DNA of 64,000 nt. Origin: Evansella sp. AB-P1. Lineage in GTDB: Bacteria; Bacillota; Bacilli; Bacillales; Salisediminibacteriaceae. Below the pieces are notes generated by a model. That model saw only the letters and a program-made list of their open reading frames with translations. It did no database searches and was not told the DNA's origin. Location of the stretch: assembly GCF_029688925.1 (NCBI RefSeq), contig NZ_JARUKY010000001.1:1-64000 (forward strand), written 5' to 3'. Below are positions 1 through 9,206 of this stretch, piece after piece; the stretch's first letter is position 1, and every line of letters begins with the position of its first letter. The position numbers and the translations under genes are program-made.

Positions 1-237
1 TTGTTTTAAAGAAATAATAGAGTGTTTAAAGTAAATTTGAAATAGAATAAACAGGGTAAGAAGCGAGGGAAACAAGCAAAAGGGTTCAACCTATCTTTTT
101 AATATAAATATAATCTAAACCAATGAGCAACTGTTATATACGTAAAAGTTGCTTATTACTTATCTTATATTGCAATATATACTTTACATTAAGTAAATTA
201 TAAATCACAATTTAAGAGGAAGAGAGGTGGTAAAAAC

Positions 238-432
238 TTGAAAAATAAAAAAATGAAAATTGCAAGAGTAGAAATGGACTTGTCGCAAGAGCAACTAGCA
301 AAGGTTGTAGGAGTTACAAGACAAACTATAGGAATGATTGAAACCGGTAATTATAATCCATCTCTAAAACTATGTAATGCTATTTGTAAAGCATTGAACA
401 AAACGTTAGATGAAATTTTTTGGGAAAGCTAG
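238..432 (+). CDS. small XRE-family HTH transcriptional regulator
   Basis: A 64-residue protein that is essentially one Cro/CI-type helix-turn-helix. The HTH core (LSQEQLAKVVGVTRQTIGMIE, split around residues 15-35) is followed by the family's typical tail 'NPSLKLCNAICKALNKTLDEIF'. The TTG start at 238 sits 7 bases after GAGGTGG; an internal ATG at 253 lacks such a site. Proteins of this kind usually repress their own small operon, and it lies 28 bp upstream of a small membrane protein gene, a pairing common in Bacillaceae. The operator and target are unknown. Confidence 0.85.
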   Translation: MKNKKMKIARVEMDLSQEQLAKVVGVTRQTIGMIETGNYNPSLKLCNAICKALNKTLDEIFWES

Positions 433-460
433 ATAACACATTCAGGGGGACCCTATAATA

Positions 461-921
461 ATGAAAAAAGAAGATGGTAGAGAAATGGAAGTTATTGATG
501 GACGTATACAAGCATTATCTGAAAGGTTTGCTTCACAGGGTTTTTATTTTTTAGGAGGGTATGTTTTACTATCCACTTTTGTAAAGTTAGTCTTTTTGGA
601 TTTAAATTTTGTTTATTATATAGACACATTTTTAGTTTTTCTAATTGCTTGTGCTTACTATACATATCGAGGTATAAAAAACGGCATATTTATACCTTCT
701 GAAAAAAACATGCTAAGAGAAAAACGCTTATTGGCACAATAATAGGAGCAATATTCTTTGGTTTTTTTATGACTTATATTAGTAGTGGGACAGATAAAGC
801 TATTCAAGAACTGGTAATAGAATTTCTTTTTTATAGTATATTTTGGGGCAGTGGTATGTATTTGTGGGATAAATGGACAAATGATAAATCAAAGAAGAAT
901 GCGGATAAGTTAGCTGAATGA
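461..921 (+). pseudogene. small multi-TM membrane protein (DUF6773-like), split by a -1 frameshift
   Basis: The frame from ATG 461 encodes a start region and two membrane segments, then stops at 740-742. The remaining hydrophobic half (GTIIGAIFFGFFMTYISSG, then FYSIFWGSGMYLW) continues without a stop in the -1 frame to TGA at 919-921. Joined, the halves give about 150 residues, the size of small membrane proteins paired with XRE regulators. The frames meet at a run of seven A followed by C (702-709), read as A-AAA-AAC in the zero frame, which is a -1 slippery heptamer. The likeliest cause is a one-base indel in the A-run (mutation or sequencing error); programmed frameshifting is possible but I see no strong downstream stem. 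The ribosome site is AGGGGGA, 11 bases before the ATG. Confidence 0.6.
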
Positions 922-1009
922 ATTACCCATAAATAATTTTTGTTGCATGAACTGTAAGGCATTTATGATATTTTAATTGGATATAAAAGAAATTAGAGGA
1001 GGAGAAGTC

Positions 1010-1303
1010 TTGGAAGTATATATTATATTAGCAGTACTATACTTTCCTTATTTCATTTGGCTATCCTTGACATATATTAGGTACAATAAAGATGGAATTG
1101 GAGACTCAAAGAGAAAAGGGAAATACGTAGGATTCTTATTAACTATTAGCTCTTTTCATTTTATAAGTAATATCCTATTTGATTTAAAAGCTTCTTACGG
1201 TCTGATGATAACAACTTTATTAGTTTTGTTGTTTAGTATTTATATGTTACGAGTTGTAGTCAAAGACAAAAAATTGCTTGCAGTTATTGAAGAAAAAATA
1301 TAG
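1010..1303 (+). CDS. small three-TM membrane protein, unknown function
   Basis: A 97-residue hydrophobic protein with three likely membrane spans (near residues 2-22, 40-58 and 64-82) and a charged tail. I chose the TTG at 1010 because AGAGGAGGAG (995-1004) lies 5 bases upstream; the longer frame from 977 has no such site. No family recognised. It follows the XRE/membrane pair in the same direction and may belong to the same small accessory unit. Confidence 0.65.
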   Translation: MEVYIILAVLYFPYFIWLSLTYIRYNKDGIGDSKRKGKYVGFLLTISSFHFISNILFDLKASYGLMITTLLVLLFSIYMLRVVVKDKKLLAVIEEKI

Positions 1304-1456
1304 AAGACATTCTAATCCTTTTTATGTTAGGAAAGCAGTACATACTACTGTATTAAAACCATTTGGAGGGAAGCTAATTACAACATTTTGCACCTCGCAA
1401 ATAAACCACATAAACAAAGTCTACTTGGTTATTTTAAAGGTGCACCATACATAAAT
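1304..1456. other. intergenic gap between convergent genes
   Basis: No coding potential seen. It holds the convergent 3' ends of the 1010-1303 gene and the minus-strand amidohydrolase gene. I found no strong hairpin followed by a T-run. Confidence 0.4.
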
Positions 1457-2431
1457 TCACCGGATTTTTGTACCAATGATATATTCGGATAAGTCCTGAA
1501 ACACTCGATACAATCGTTTTCTTACTTCGCCAATTTTAATTAAGTCATTTTTACTTGGTATTATGGATGGTAAAGGTGCCTTTGGTAAATAAACACTTCG
1601 GTTAATTTCTAGTTGAATCCAAGGAATAGTCCCTTGAGTACCATGATACTTAGTGATATAACCTCCCGAAAATGGATCATTTATAGTGACAAACGGAATG
1701 GTAAATTCACTTTTATTTCTTAGTCCAGATATTGCAGTTATATCATTTTCCATATTTCTATTGCCCTCAGCTTTAGAATGTTCTAGTTGATTTTCCAAAT
1801 TCTCAACAGAGATTGCTTGTTCATCCTCTATTTCTTTGATCAGGTAGCTAAAATGAAATTCTAATAAAATTTTAAATTGAAGCATGAGATCTGGAGTTGC
1901 AGTGATTGGCTGATCCAATTGTTCCCCATTTACTACTGAACCTTTATTGCTAATACAAAATAAAGGTCTTTTCTCCCAAACAATTCCGTTTTTAGAAGGA
2001 CCAATATCTAACATAGAATGGCAATCAATGCCTAATGCTGTATTAGGATTCATTGATGCTATTCTTAGTTTTTTATGATAAGGAATATAAAAATCCTTCA
2101 TTAAGATATTAATTTCTTCCCTTGCAAGGCCGAATGGACTATTCCAAACAGATTTTCCAGAAACAGCTACAGTTTTTACAACACCGTCTGGATTAAGAGG
2201 AGGTAAGTCATTTGGATCTCGATTCATGTCTATCACAATACGAGCAATGTCAGTATCTATATATTCTTCAACTTCCTTTTGAAAATTAAATAGATCCTTT
2301 GTCCAAGTGTCGCTGTCTAGCAGTAGTTCTTTTTCGTTCATTAAGAATTTCGATAATAAATTAGATGGTATTTCCATTCCCCCATGGGGAACGGAAATAA
2401 CTATCGGTAGTTTTTTCACCGGAGCACTCAT
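1457..2431 (-). CDS. N-formylglutamate amidohydrolase family protein
   Basis: A 324-residue protein of the FGase fold. The N-terminus shows the family signature 'ISVPHGGMEIP' (near residues 12-22), then 'DSDTWT', 'DMNRDPND' and 'GIDCHSM' with candidate zinc ligands His/Asp/His. Known members hydrolyse N-formyl-L-glutamate or related amides; this substrate is unknown. The ATG at 2431 lies 2 bases after the stop of the upstream ATP-grasp gene and lacks its own clear Shine-Dalgarno, so translation is probably coupled. It is the last gene of a three-gene minus-strand operon (ggt - ATP-grasp/M20 - FGase), suggesting it trims a gamma-glutamyl or formyl/amide bond in the same pathway. Length is somewhat above the usual 260-290. 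Confidence 0.75.
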   Translation of the reverse strand: MSAPVKKLPIVISVPHGGMEIPSNLLSKFLMNEKELLLDSDTWTKDLFNFQKEVEEYIDTDIARIVIDMNRDPNDLPPLNPDGVVKTVAVSGKSVWNSPFGLAREEINILMKDFYIPYHKKLRIASMNPNTALGIDCHSMLDIGPSKNGIVWEKRPLFCISNKGSVVNGEQLDQPITATPDLMLQFKILLEFHFSYLIKEIEDEQAISVENLENQLEHSKAEGNRNMENDITAISGLRNKSEFTIPFVTINDPFSGGYITKYHGTQGTIPWIQLEINRSVYLPKAPLPSIIPSKNDLIKIGEVRKRLYRVFQDLSEYIIGTKIR

Positions 2432-2433
2432 GC

Positions 2434-4575
2434 TTATTGATCCATTAAAAATAACGCTAGTAATAAAGAACGTTGAATTAGTTCTCCTCGATGAAGGGCT
2501 TCATTTGGTGTAAATAACCCTTTACTAGCAGGGCTGAACCCACAGACAACAGGAATTTTCTGTGGTACCTCACCTGCAGCTGTTGCTAATAGACTCGATT
2601 CTGTTCCAAATGGAATATTCCATTCCATACAAATATCTTTTAATTTTTTTGTAGTTGGATTATTTTTTTTACGAATTAATGGAGGTCTTTCCACTAGATT
2701 TTCTACATATGATCGCATGCTAGATGAACTAGATGTAAATGTTTCCTTAATTTTTTGTTCTGCCTTCTTAGCTAATTCTTCATTTAAAAAGGTAACGATA
2801 ACAGTTGCGTTTACACGGTGTGGTAATAAAACACTGTATCGTTCAGAGTGTACATCTTGAATAGCAACAGTTATTTTTTTGTCAGAGCTACTAATCTCTT
2901 TTAATTTCTCTGCTTTTTGAATGAAGTAGCTTAAAACATCTAATTGTTTAGAAAGGTTTCCTACTCTTAATGGATCACCTTCAACAATGACACTGTATTT
3001 TTTTGATCCACGCCGTTGTTCAGATATCTTTCCTCCTGAAAAGCCTGGTTGAAGAACGATAACTTGTTTAGCTTCGCTAGCTGCTTTTTTAAGTGTGGCA
3101 CTACTGTACCGCATTCCTCTTCCTTCATCTGAATAAAAGAATATACCTAACTTAGAACTTGTGAGTAATTTTTGTTCTTTAAGAGATTGAAGTGCACTTA
3201 ACATAGTGACGATGCCGCCACGACTAGATGCGATTCCCTCACCGAAAATCCATTCTTGTTCCTTTCGAAATGGAATTGGGAAGCCAGTTCTATCACCTGG
3301 TATATCAATAGGAACAACTAGGAGTGTACCATCTTTATATCCAGCTTTTGTTTCCCAAGTCCATGCAGATCGGCCGTTTGTGTACTCATCTACCACTTTT
3401 AATCCTAGTTTTTTCAGGCGATCATCAAGTTTTCTTCTTACTGCACTTAAGCCAACAGGGTCTTCAGTTCTACTGGAAATATTAGTCCATGCCTTTAATT
3501 CTGATTCAATTTTATCTCTATTTTGCGTTATAGAATTAAATAGATCAATGGCTTTATTAGGAGCATCTTCAGTATTGTTTAGGAAGTACGGTCCAAAATA
3601 ACGTTCACATGTAACATCGATGAGGCGATTCATTAAGTCATTATAATTTAAGCCTACCTTTTCAGCAGCAAAAACAAATGAACCGTCTGCTCCTAAGCTT
3701 GCCATGGAGTTTACTTCTAAAATATATGGGTTTCCTTCTTTATCTATTCTGAAGTCAACTCTTGCACTATCGTAGCAGCCTAATGCGTTGAATGTATCAA
3801 TGGCTAGCTGTTGTACTTTTTTCGTTAATTCCTCAGAAATAGGAGCTGGACATACCTTTTCCACTGTTCGCCCACTTTTATTTTTCTTATCTTCATACGT
3901 ATAGATTTGTTCCCCTTCACCGAAGACTAGCTCAACAGGTGGTAAAGCTTCAACGGGATTGTTACCAAGTAAACCAACATTCACTTCACGGCCTTCTATA
4001 TATTCTTCCACTAATGTAGGAGAATGGAATGTGTCATAGATTGTTTTTACACCATCTCTTAATTCCTCTTCGTTATGAACGATCTTTAGTCCAAAGGAGA
4101 CAGCCTCATCCTTTGGTTTAACGATTAATGGATAGACTAAGTCATCTAAAATAGGAGAGTCAGGTTTGTCCATTACTGTAAACTTTGGAGTAGGTAATCC
4201 CTTTTGTATTAAGATCATTTTTGTTACAACTTTATCTAGTGCTAAAGCGTGCGTTTCCGGTCCTGATCCAACATAAGGTACACCTAGCATTTCTAAGATT
4301 CCAGGAACGTGCATGTAGCGTCCTTTTCCTTGAATGCCATAGCTTAGGTTAAAAACTAAGCCTGGTCTTTCACCAGATATGACAGATGGCATAAATTCTT
4401 CTAGCTTTGAGATAATGTTTTTATCTCCTTCAAAGGTTTTTACTTGATGCCCTCCTGACAACAATGCTTCTTTAATATTTTTGATTGTTTCTAAGCCATA
4501 CTTTTCCCGATTTTGCGTACCGAATAAATTAATAACAGCTTGACTTTCCCGATTATAAACAACTGCAATTTTCAC
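2434..4575 (-). CDS. ATP-grasp (D-Ala-D-Ala-ligase-like) / M20-peptidase-like fusion protein
   Basis: A 713-residue two-domain protein. Residues ~1-330 are an ATP-grasp ligase like D-Ala-D-Ala ligase: N-domain, 'GVPYVGSGPETHALALDKV', 'PLIVKPKDEAVSFG', 'LVEEYIEGREV' and the metal-binding 'RVDFRIDKEG-PYILEVNSMASLG'. Residues ~380-713 resemble an M20/ArgE-type deacylase: 'GEGIASSRGGIVTMLSALQSL', 'FFYSDEGRG', and a late 'FGTESS ... FSPASKGLFTPNEALHRGE'. Several expected M20 metal ligands look replaced (no HxD in 'LLVVPIDIPGD', Ser for Asp in 'GIASSRGG'), so the second domain may bind rather than cut. The GTG at 4575 is chosen because GAGGAG lies 8 bases upstream, overlapping the end of the ggt gene. 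It probably joins amino acids by an amide bond in a small-peptide pathway; a role in ordinary peptidoglycan synthesis is unlikely. Confidence 0.75.
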   Translation of the reverse strand: MKIAVVYNRESQAVINLFGTQNREKYGLETIKNIKEALLSGGHQVKTFEGDKNIISKLEEFMPSVISGERPGLVFNLSYGIQGKGRYMHVPGILEMLGVPYVGSGPETHALALDKVVTKMILIQKGLPTPKFTVMDKPDSPILDDLVYPLIVKPKDEAVSFGLKIVHNEEELRDGVKTIYDTFHSPTLVEEYIEGREVNVGLLGNNPVEALPPVELVFGEGEQIYTYEDKKNKSGRTVEKVCPAPISEELTKKVQQLAIDTFNALGCYDSARVDFRIDKEGNPYILEVNSMASLGADGSFVFAAEKVGLNYNDLMNRLIDVTCERYFGPYFLNNTEDAPNKAIDLFNSITQNRDKIESELKAWTNISSRTEDPVGLSAVRRKLDDRLKKLGLKVVDEYTNGRSAWTWETKAGYKDGTLLVVPIDIPGDRTGFPIPFRKEQEWIFGEGIASSRGGIVTMLSALQSLKEQKLLTSSKLGIFFYSDEGRGMRYSSATLKKAASEAKQVIVLQPGFSGGKISEQRRGSKKYSVIVEGDPLRVGNLSKQLDVLSYFIQKAEKLKEISSSDKKITVAIQDVHSERYSVLLPHRVNATVIVTFLNEELAKKAEQKIKETFTSSSSSMRSYVENLVERPPLIRKKNNPTTKKLKDICMEWNIPFGTESSLLATAAGEVPQKIPVVCGFSPASKGLFTPNEALHRGELIQRSLLLALFLMDQ

Positions 4576-4589
4576 TTTTCTTGCTCCTC

Positions 4590-6209
4590 TCAATTTTTAA
4601 ATAATTTTGGACCTTTAGCTGAACCATCTCTTCTTGGATCGGCAACACCGAAAAAGGGCTCTCCCTCCTTAAGTGGAATTTGAACACCTTGAACACAGCC
4701 TAAGTAAAAACTATAGGAGCTACGTTTTTTCAAGTCAAAGCCAGTCATTTTTAATGCCTCTATTACTTCTTTATTGAATCTTTTTTCTTCGATCTGCAAT
4801 AACCCTTTATCAGAGCTATGAAACCTCGGGGCCGCTATGGCTGTTTGTAAATCATCACCTTTATCTACCAATCTTGTTATTACTTGTGCAAGAGAAGTGG
4901 AGATGCGACTACTGCCAGGGCTTCCTAGTAAAAATCTTGGTGAACCGTCTTTGAACAGTAGTACAGGGGCAACACTGCTCCAAGGCTTTCCACCTGGTAA
5001 TAAGTAATATGGATGAGTCATGTTTTTGTATTCAAAAGCACTCATATAGTTGTTATAGAAAAAGCCAAGTCCATCTGCCATCGTTTTACTACCAAAGACT
5101 AATTCTATTGATTGCGTTATTCCTACTGCATTACCTTCTTTATCCACAACAGATAAATGAGTTGTTTCACCTGAGTGAGGTGGTTGTGGATAGATTTCGT
5201 GTAAGGCATAACTGCAAATATCATAAATGCGATTTGTAAGCTCTCTAGCATAGCCTTTATCAATCATCATTTGATTAACTGTTTGTAAATAGTAATCAGG
5301 ATGTATTGGTACTCTTTGACGGTTTATTAATGCAAAACGAAAAGCTAAAGCTGATATAACGGAGCCCATTGGTTCTTCCAGGTTTAACATCTCTGGAGGA
5401 AACCCCTCCAATGTGTTAAGGATTTGAACTAGGACACGTCCTGCACCTGGTGGTGGAAAGGTATAAATATCATAGCTTCGATAAGTGCTTTTTAATACAT
5501 CTCTTTCAATAGGTTGCGGTATTTGACAGAGATCTGCATACGTAATTAAGCCACCTCTGTTTTCCATATCTTTGACGATTCTTTTACCTATATTACCTAA
5601 ATAGAAATCTTGCCAACCGTTCATACTCATTTGTTGTAAGCATTTTGCTAATTCTGGCTGCTTTACTACTTTGCCAATTTCCTTTGGTTCGTTATTTTCA
5701 AAATAATTTTTAACAATGGTCGGATCTTTTCGTAAATGTTCGGACTCCTTCTTCAATAGACGATTAATTAACGGTGTAACAACAAAGCCGTCTTTTGCTG
5801 CTACTATAGAAGGTTCAATAACATCAGAAAATGATAATCTGCCATACTTTTCTTGCATGTAACCGAGTGTAGCAGGAGTTGATGGGACTGTTGATGATCG
5901 CAGCCCAAATTTCATAGGTGTTTCTGGCGTTTTTTTAGGCTGAATATTGAAAGGGGCTCTAGATGATCCATCCATAACAAAAACACGCTTACTGTTGTTT
6001 AAATATAGTAATGCCATAGACTGACCGCCTAAGCCTGAAGCTTGAGGTTCTGTTACTCCAAGGCACAAAGCAGCAGCAACAGCTGCATCAATGGCATTTC
6101 CACCTTTTTCAAGCATGCGAATGCCTGCTTCTGTGGCCTGTTTTGAGGCAGTTGAAACCATTCCATAATCACTTTGTGCTGCAGAGGATTTTTTATTACT
6201 ATTTTTCAT
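4590..6209 (-). CDS. ywrD: gamma-glutamyltransferase family protein, cytoplasmic (YwrD-like)
   Basis: A 539-residue Ntn-hydrolase of the gamma-glutamyltranspeptidase family. N-terminal 'GGNAIDAAVAAALCLGVTEP' and 'SGLGGQSM' are the large-subunit signatures; the autocleavage site is the TTHLSVVD motif, with Thr349 the expected nucleophile, followed by 'VAPVLLFKDG-PRFLLGSPGSSRI'. There is no signal peptide, unlike secreted GGT, so it probably acts in the cytoplasm as predicted for B. subtilis YwrD. It leads the minus-strand operon with the ATP-grasp/M20 fusion and FGase-like genes, implying synthesis or turnover of a gamma-glutamyl compound. The symbol is by resemblance, not proven orthology. 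Confidence 0.8.
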   Translation of the reverse strand: MKNSNKKSSAAQSDYGMVSTASKQATEAGIRMLEKGGNAIDAAVAAALCLGVTEPQASGLGGQSMALLYLNNSKRVFVMDGSSRAPFNIQPKKTPETPMKFGLRSSTVPSTPATLGYMQEKYGRLSFSDVIEPSIVAAKDGFVVTPLINRLLKKESEHLRKDPTIVKNYFENNEPKEIGKVVKQPELAKCLQQMSMNGWQDFYLGNIGKRIVKDMENRGGLITYADLCQIPQPIERDVLKSTYRSYDIYTFPPPGAGRVLVQILNTLEGFPPEMLNLEEPMGSVISALAFRFALINRQRVPIHPDYYLQTVNQMMIDKGYARELTNRIYDICSYALHEIYPQPPHSGETTHLSVVDKEGNAVGITQSIELVFGSKTMADGLGFFYNNYMSAFEYKNMTHPYYLLPGGKPWSSVAPVLLFKDGSPRFLLGSPGSSRISTSLAQVITRLVDKGDDLQTAIAAPRFHSSDKGLLQIEEKRFNKEVIEALKMTGFDLKKRSSYSFYLGCVQGVQIPLKEGEPFFGVADPRRDGSAKGPKLFKN

Positions 6210-6808
6210 TGGTGTACTCCCATTCTAGGATTTAAAAATTAGTACCATTTATTAAAATAGCTAAGGCCTAATACAGATATACTTATAATTTGTTCCATCC
6301 CACTTCGCTTTCACCACAAGGGTATAAGCGCGACATCTGTTCTGCTTCACTATGTTCCGCAATCACAGTGTCTACTTTACCGCGGACGACCTGCCAAGCC
6401 TACATCGGCACTATGAAGCAGAGCAAGAAGTGATTCTTCGTGCCTGCGGTGTCTCGTGTGATTCCACTCATTCCAATTGGATTAAAATTAATTTTCATCC
6501 TCCATGGTGCTACTATTCATTTACAAGGGAGATATCCTTTAAAAATAGCTAAACGCAACAAATAATTTTGTATATTGATGCGAATATTTTACCACAGAGA
6601 TTTATAAAAAAGATCATTATTTTCCGTGAACAAATAATTTATTTTTTTCCAAAAAAACTCCGTCATATTAGTATTTTCAAAAGACTGCACAAATGTGCAA
6701 AAAAGAGGAAATAGTATGCTATAGTCTTCATTGATATCGTAGGAGATAAAGAAAATGGTACAATATATTTTATATAGGAAGAGAAAGATTTTAATAGGGG
6801 TGTGAGTT
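6210..6808. other. 600-bp intergenic region with a GC-rich inverted-repeat segment
   Basis: Between the divergent ggt and PLP-enzyme genes. About 6290-6480 is markedly more GC-rich than its AT-rich surroundings and carries TCTGCTTC (near 6338) matched by GAAGCAGA (near 6415), so it can fold on itself. Open frames across it show no protein signature. It looks like a remnant of an inserted repeat. I saw no S-box, T-box or other riboswitch signature upstream of the PLP enzyme. Confidence 0.4.
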
Positions 6809-7939
6809 ATGCGTTTTAATACAAAAAATGTTCATTTTCAAGAAAAACTAGATTCTGCAGAGCTTAGTAAAGCAAAACCGATATATCAAACATCCGCTTT
6901 TTCCTTTCATGATTTAGATGATATGGAAGCTTTTTTTCAAGGGGATAAATCTTATCTTTATACACGTATAGGAAACCCAAATACAGATGACCTTGGTAAA
7001 GGGGTTGCGGAGCTAGAAGGTGCTGAAATGGGAGCCGCCTCTTCATCAGGTATTTCAGCTATTTTAGCTGGAATCCTTGCTGTTGCAAAAACAGGGGATC
7101 ATATTGTAGCGACAGAGGATTTATATGGTGGAACGTATGTGTTAATGGCAAAAGAGTTACGAGATTTCGGTATTGATGTGAGCTTTGTTGATTTTTCCAA
7201 GAGAGAAACAATTGAAGAAGCAATCAAGGACAATACGGTATTACTGTTTTCTGAATCGATTACAAATCCTTTGTTAAGAGTGGAAAATATTCAAGAATTG
7301 GTAGACATAGCAAAAAAATATGATTTAAAAACAATGATTGATAATACGTTTGCAACACCATTTTTGATTCGTCCTGTTGAAGCTGGTGTGGATTTAGTTG
7401 TACATAGCGCTACGAAATACATTGGAGGTCATAGTGATTTATCAGCTGGAGTGGTTGTTGGTAGTAGAACTCTGATGAAAAAAGCGAAGGGGAAAATTGC
7501 AAACTTAGGTAGTAATCTTGGACCTTTTGATGGTTGGTTAGGGTGTAGAGGATTAAAAACGCTAAGCTTACGAATGGAACGGCAATGTAAAAATGCTGCT
7601 TTTTTAGCAGAAGCTTTGTCAAAGCATCCGAATGTGAAGAAAGTATATTATCCAACTGAAGCATCGGAGAAAGGAAATGGAGCAATTGTTACAATTGCTT
7701 TAGGGGATCATATGGATGTGCATCAATTTTTTAGACAATTAAGCTGGGTAAAGGTTGTTCCTACTTTAGCTGGTGTAGAGACGTCCGTTACGCATCCTGT
7801 TGGAACCTCACATCGACCAGTTCCTGAAAAAACTAGGAGTAAATTAGGTGTTACTTATTCTATGGTTCGTATTTCTGTGGGAATTGAAGATCAAGAGGAT
7901 ATTGTAGAAGCATTTGAAAAAGCATTAAAGGCAAATTAA
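6809..7939 (+). CDS. PLP-dependent trans-sulfuration enzyme (cystathionine gamma-synthase/lyase or methionine gamma-lyase family)
   Basis: A 376-residue member of the Cys/Met-metabolism PLP family. Diagnostic blocks are 'YLYTRIGNPNTDDL', the phosphate-binding 'SSSGISAILAGILA', 'DLYGGTY', 'IDNTFATPFL', the Schiff-base lysine in 'HSATKYIGGHSD' (near residue 199), and 'VTHPVGTSHRPVP' near the C-terminus. It starts at ATG 6809 after TAGGGGTGTGAG. It probably acts on homocysteine/cysteine-type substrates, but which reaction cannot be told from motifs. Single-gene unit closed by a terminator. Confidence 0.85.
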   Translation: MRFNTKNVHFQEKLDSAELSKAKPIYQTSAFSFHDLDDMEAFFQGDKSYLYTRIGNPNTDDLGKGVAELEGAEMGAASSSGISAILAGILAVAKTGDHIVATEDLYGGTYVLMAKELRDFGIDVSFVDFSKRETIEEAIKDNTVLLFSESITNPLLRVENIQELVDIAKKYDLKTMIDNTFATPFLIRPVEAGVDLVVHSATKYIGGHSDLSAGVVVGSRTLMKKAKGKIANLGSNLGPFDGWLGCRGLKTLSLRMERQCKNAAFLAEALSKHPNVKKVYYPTEASEKGNGAIVTIALGDHMDVHQFFRQLSWVKVVPTLAGVETSVTHPVGTSHRPVPEKTRSKLGVTYSMVRISVGIEDQEDIVEAFEKALKAN

Positions 7940-7958
7940 TCAAACGTTTAATTAAAAG

Positions 7959-7987
7959 GAAGGGTGGACAGTACCCTTCTTTTTTTT
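7959..7987 (+). terminator. rho-independent terminator of the PLP-enzyme gene
   Basis: A 7-bp stem GAAGGGT/ACCCTTC with a 7-base loop runs straight into eight T residues, 20 bases after the stop codon. Confidence 0.85.
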
Positions 7988-8204
7988 GCTATCATAAGGC
8001 ACCATAGTTAGAGATCATCTTAACCTACATATGCGATCTTTTTTTACCATTTAAATCAATAATAAGTTATCTGTTCTAGTTTTACAGTTCTTATTTTTGT
8101 TATAATGAAGAACGATATAACGATTCAATATTATTCATGCAGTATTTTATCGCTTTTAATATAGTAAGTAATGATGAACGAGTAAATATAAGTTGGTGAC
8201 TTTT

Positions 8205-9191
8205 ATGAATAAGGAAATAAAATGGATTCAAAGTATTACACCATCAGAAATAAGGCAAAAGGCAGTAAAGGTTGGCATTGGTGACGATGCTGCAATTATA
8301 GAGCAAGAAAAAGGAATGGAAACGGTAATTGCTGTTGATACGATGGTGGAAGATATCCATTTTACAAAACAAACAATGACGTTAGAGGCTATCGGTTACA
8401 AGGCCCTAGCTGTGAATATTAGTGATTTAGCTGCCATGGGGGCCATCCCATTATCCTATTTAGTTTCTATTGCCATACCTAAATCAGGTTGGACAGAAAA
8501 AGAGTTATCATCTATTTATGTAGGGATGAATCGATTAGGAAGTAGATATAACATGGATTTAATTGGTGGGGATACAGTGTCAACAAATGATAAGCTTGTG
8601 TTGACAGTCACTGTGATTGGCCAAATCGAAAAAGATAGAAGACTTCTTCGCACTAATGCAAAAGTTGGTGATGTCTTTTTTGTAACCGGCCCGTTAGGAA
8701 GTTCTGCTTATGGACTGGAAAAACTATTAGAGTCAGGGTATAGGAAACTCATTAATGCTGCTAAATTAAAGCCTTTTATAAAAGCACATCAAGAGCCTGA
8801 ACCGCAAATAGATGGAGGGCGTATTCTTGCAGGTTGTCCTTTTCGCATTGCACTTAATGATGTTAGTGATGGTCTTGCAAGTGAAGCAAAGGAAATTGCA
8901 GAGGCTAGTAACGTTTCCATTGAAATTGATTGGGACAAGGTGCCAAAGCTTCCATTAATAGAAACATATCCAATTGAAAAACAAGAGGAATGGGTTTTAT
9001 ATGGGGGAGAAGACTTCCAGCTTGTAGGTACGGTCAATGAGGTTAATTGGGAAAGTTTGACAAATTTATTTGAAAAGGAATCCCTTAGTATTTTTAACAT
9101 CGGCTCTGTCACACAGGGAAATAGAGAGGTTCAAGTAAGAAACAAAGATGGAATGCGATTAATTACAAAAACAGGATATGATCACTTGTAG
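8205..9191 (+). CDS. thiL: thiamine-monophosphate kinase
   Basis: A 328-residue PurM-fold kinase that phosphorylates thiamine phosphate to thiamine diphosphate in the cytoplasm. Signatures: 'VKVGIGDDAA' near the N-terminus, 'TVIAVDTMVEDIHF', 'NISDLAAMGAIP', 'LIGGDTVST' and 'LYGGEDFQLV'. I prefer ATG 8205 over the in-frame TTG 8193, as GGTGA lies 5 bases upstream and the protein then starts like other ThiL proteins. It heads thiL-tsaE-tsaB-rimI-tsaD, an order typical of Bacillaceae. No TPP riboswitch seen. Confidence 0.93.
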   Translation: MNKEIKWIQSITPSEIRQKAVKVGIGDDAAIIEQEKGMETVIAVDTMVEDIHFTKQTMTLEAIGYKALAVNISDLAAMGAIPLSYLVSIAIPKSGWTEKELSSIYVGMNRLGSRYNMDLIGGDTVSTNDKLVLTVTVIGQIEKDRRLLRTNAKVGDVFFVTGPLGSSAYGLEKLLESGYRKLINAAKLKPFIKAHQEPEPQIDGGRILAGCPFRIALNDVSDGLASEAKEIAEASNVSIEIDWDKVPKLPLIETYPIEKQEEWVLYGGEDFQLVGTVNEVNWESLTNLFEKESLSIFNIGSVTQGNREVQVRNKDGMRLITKTGYDHL

Positions 9192-9206
9192 TTGGAGGTT
9201 AAAATT

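Noticed and set aside
6352-6552. A 66-codon plus-strand ORF in the GC-rich spacer segment
   Set aside because: No ribosome site, no family features, biased composition from the inverted repeat; treated as a non-coding remnant.
6600-6808. A possible SAM (S-box) or T-box leader before the PLP enzyme
   Set aside because: None of the conserved S-box or T-box words is present upstream of the ATG.
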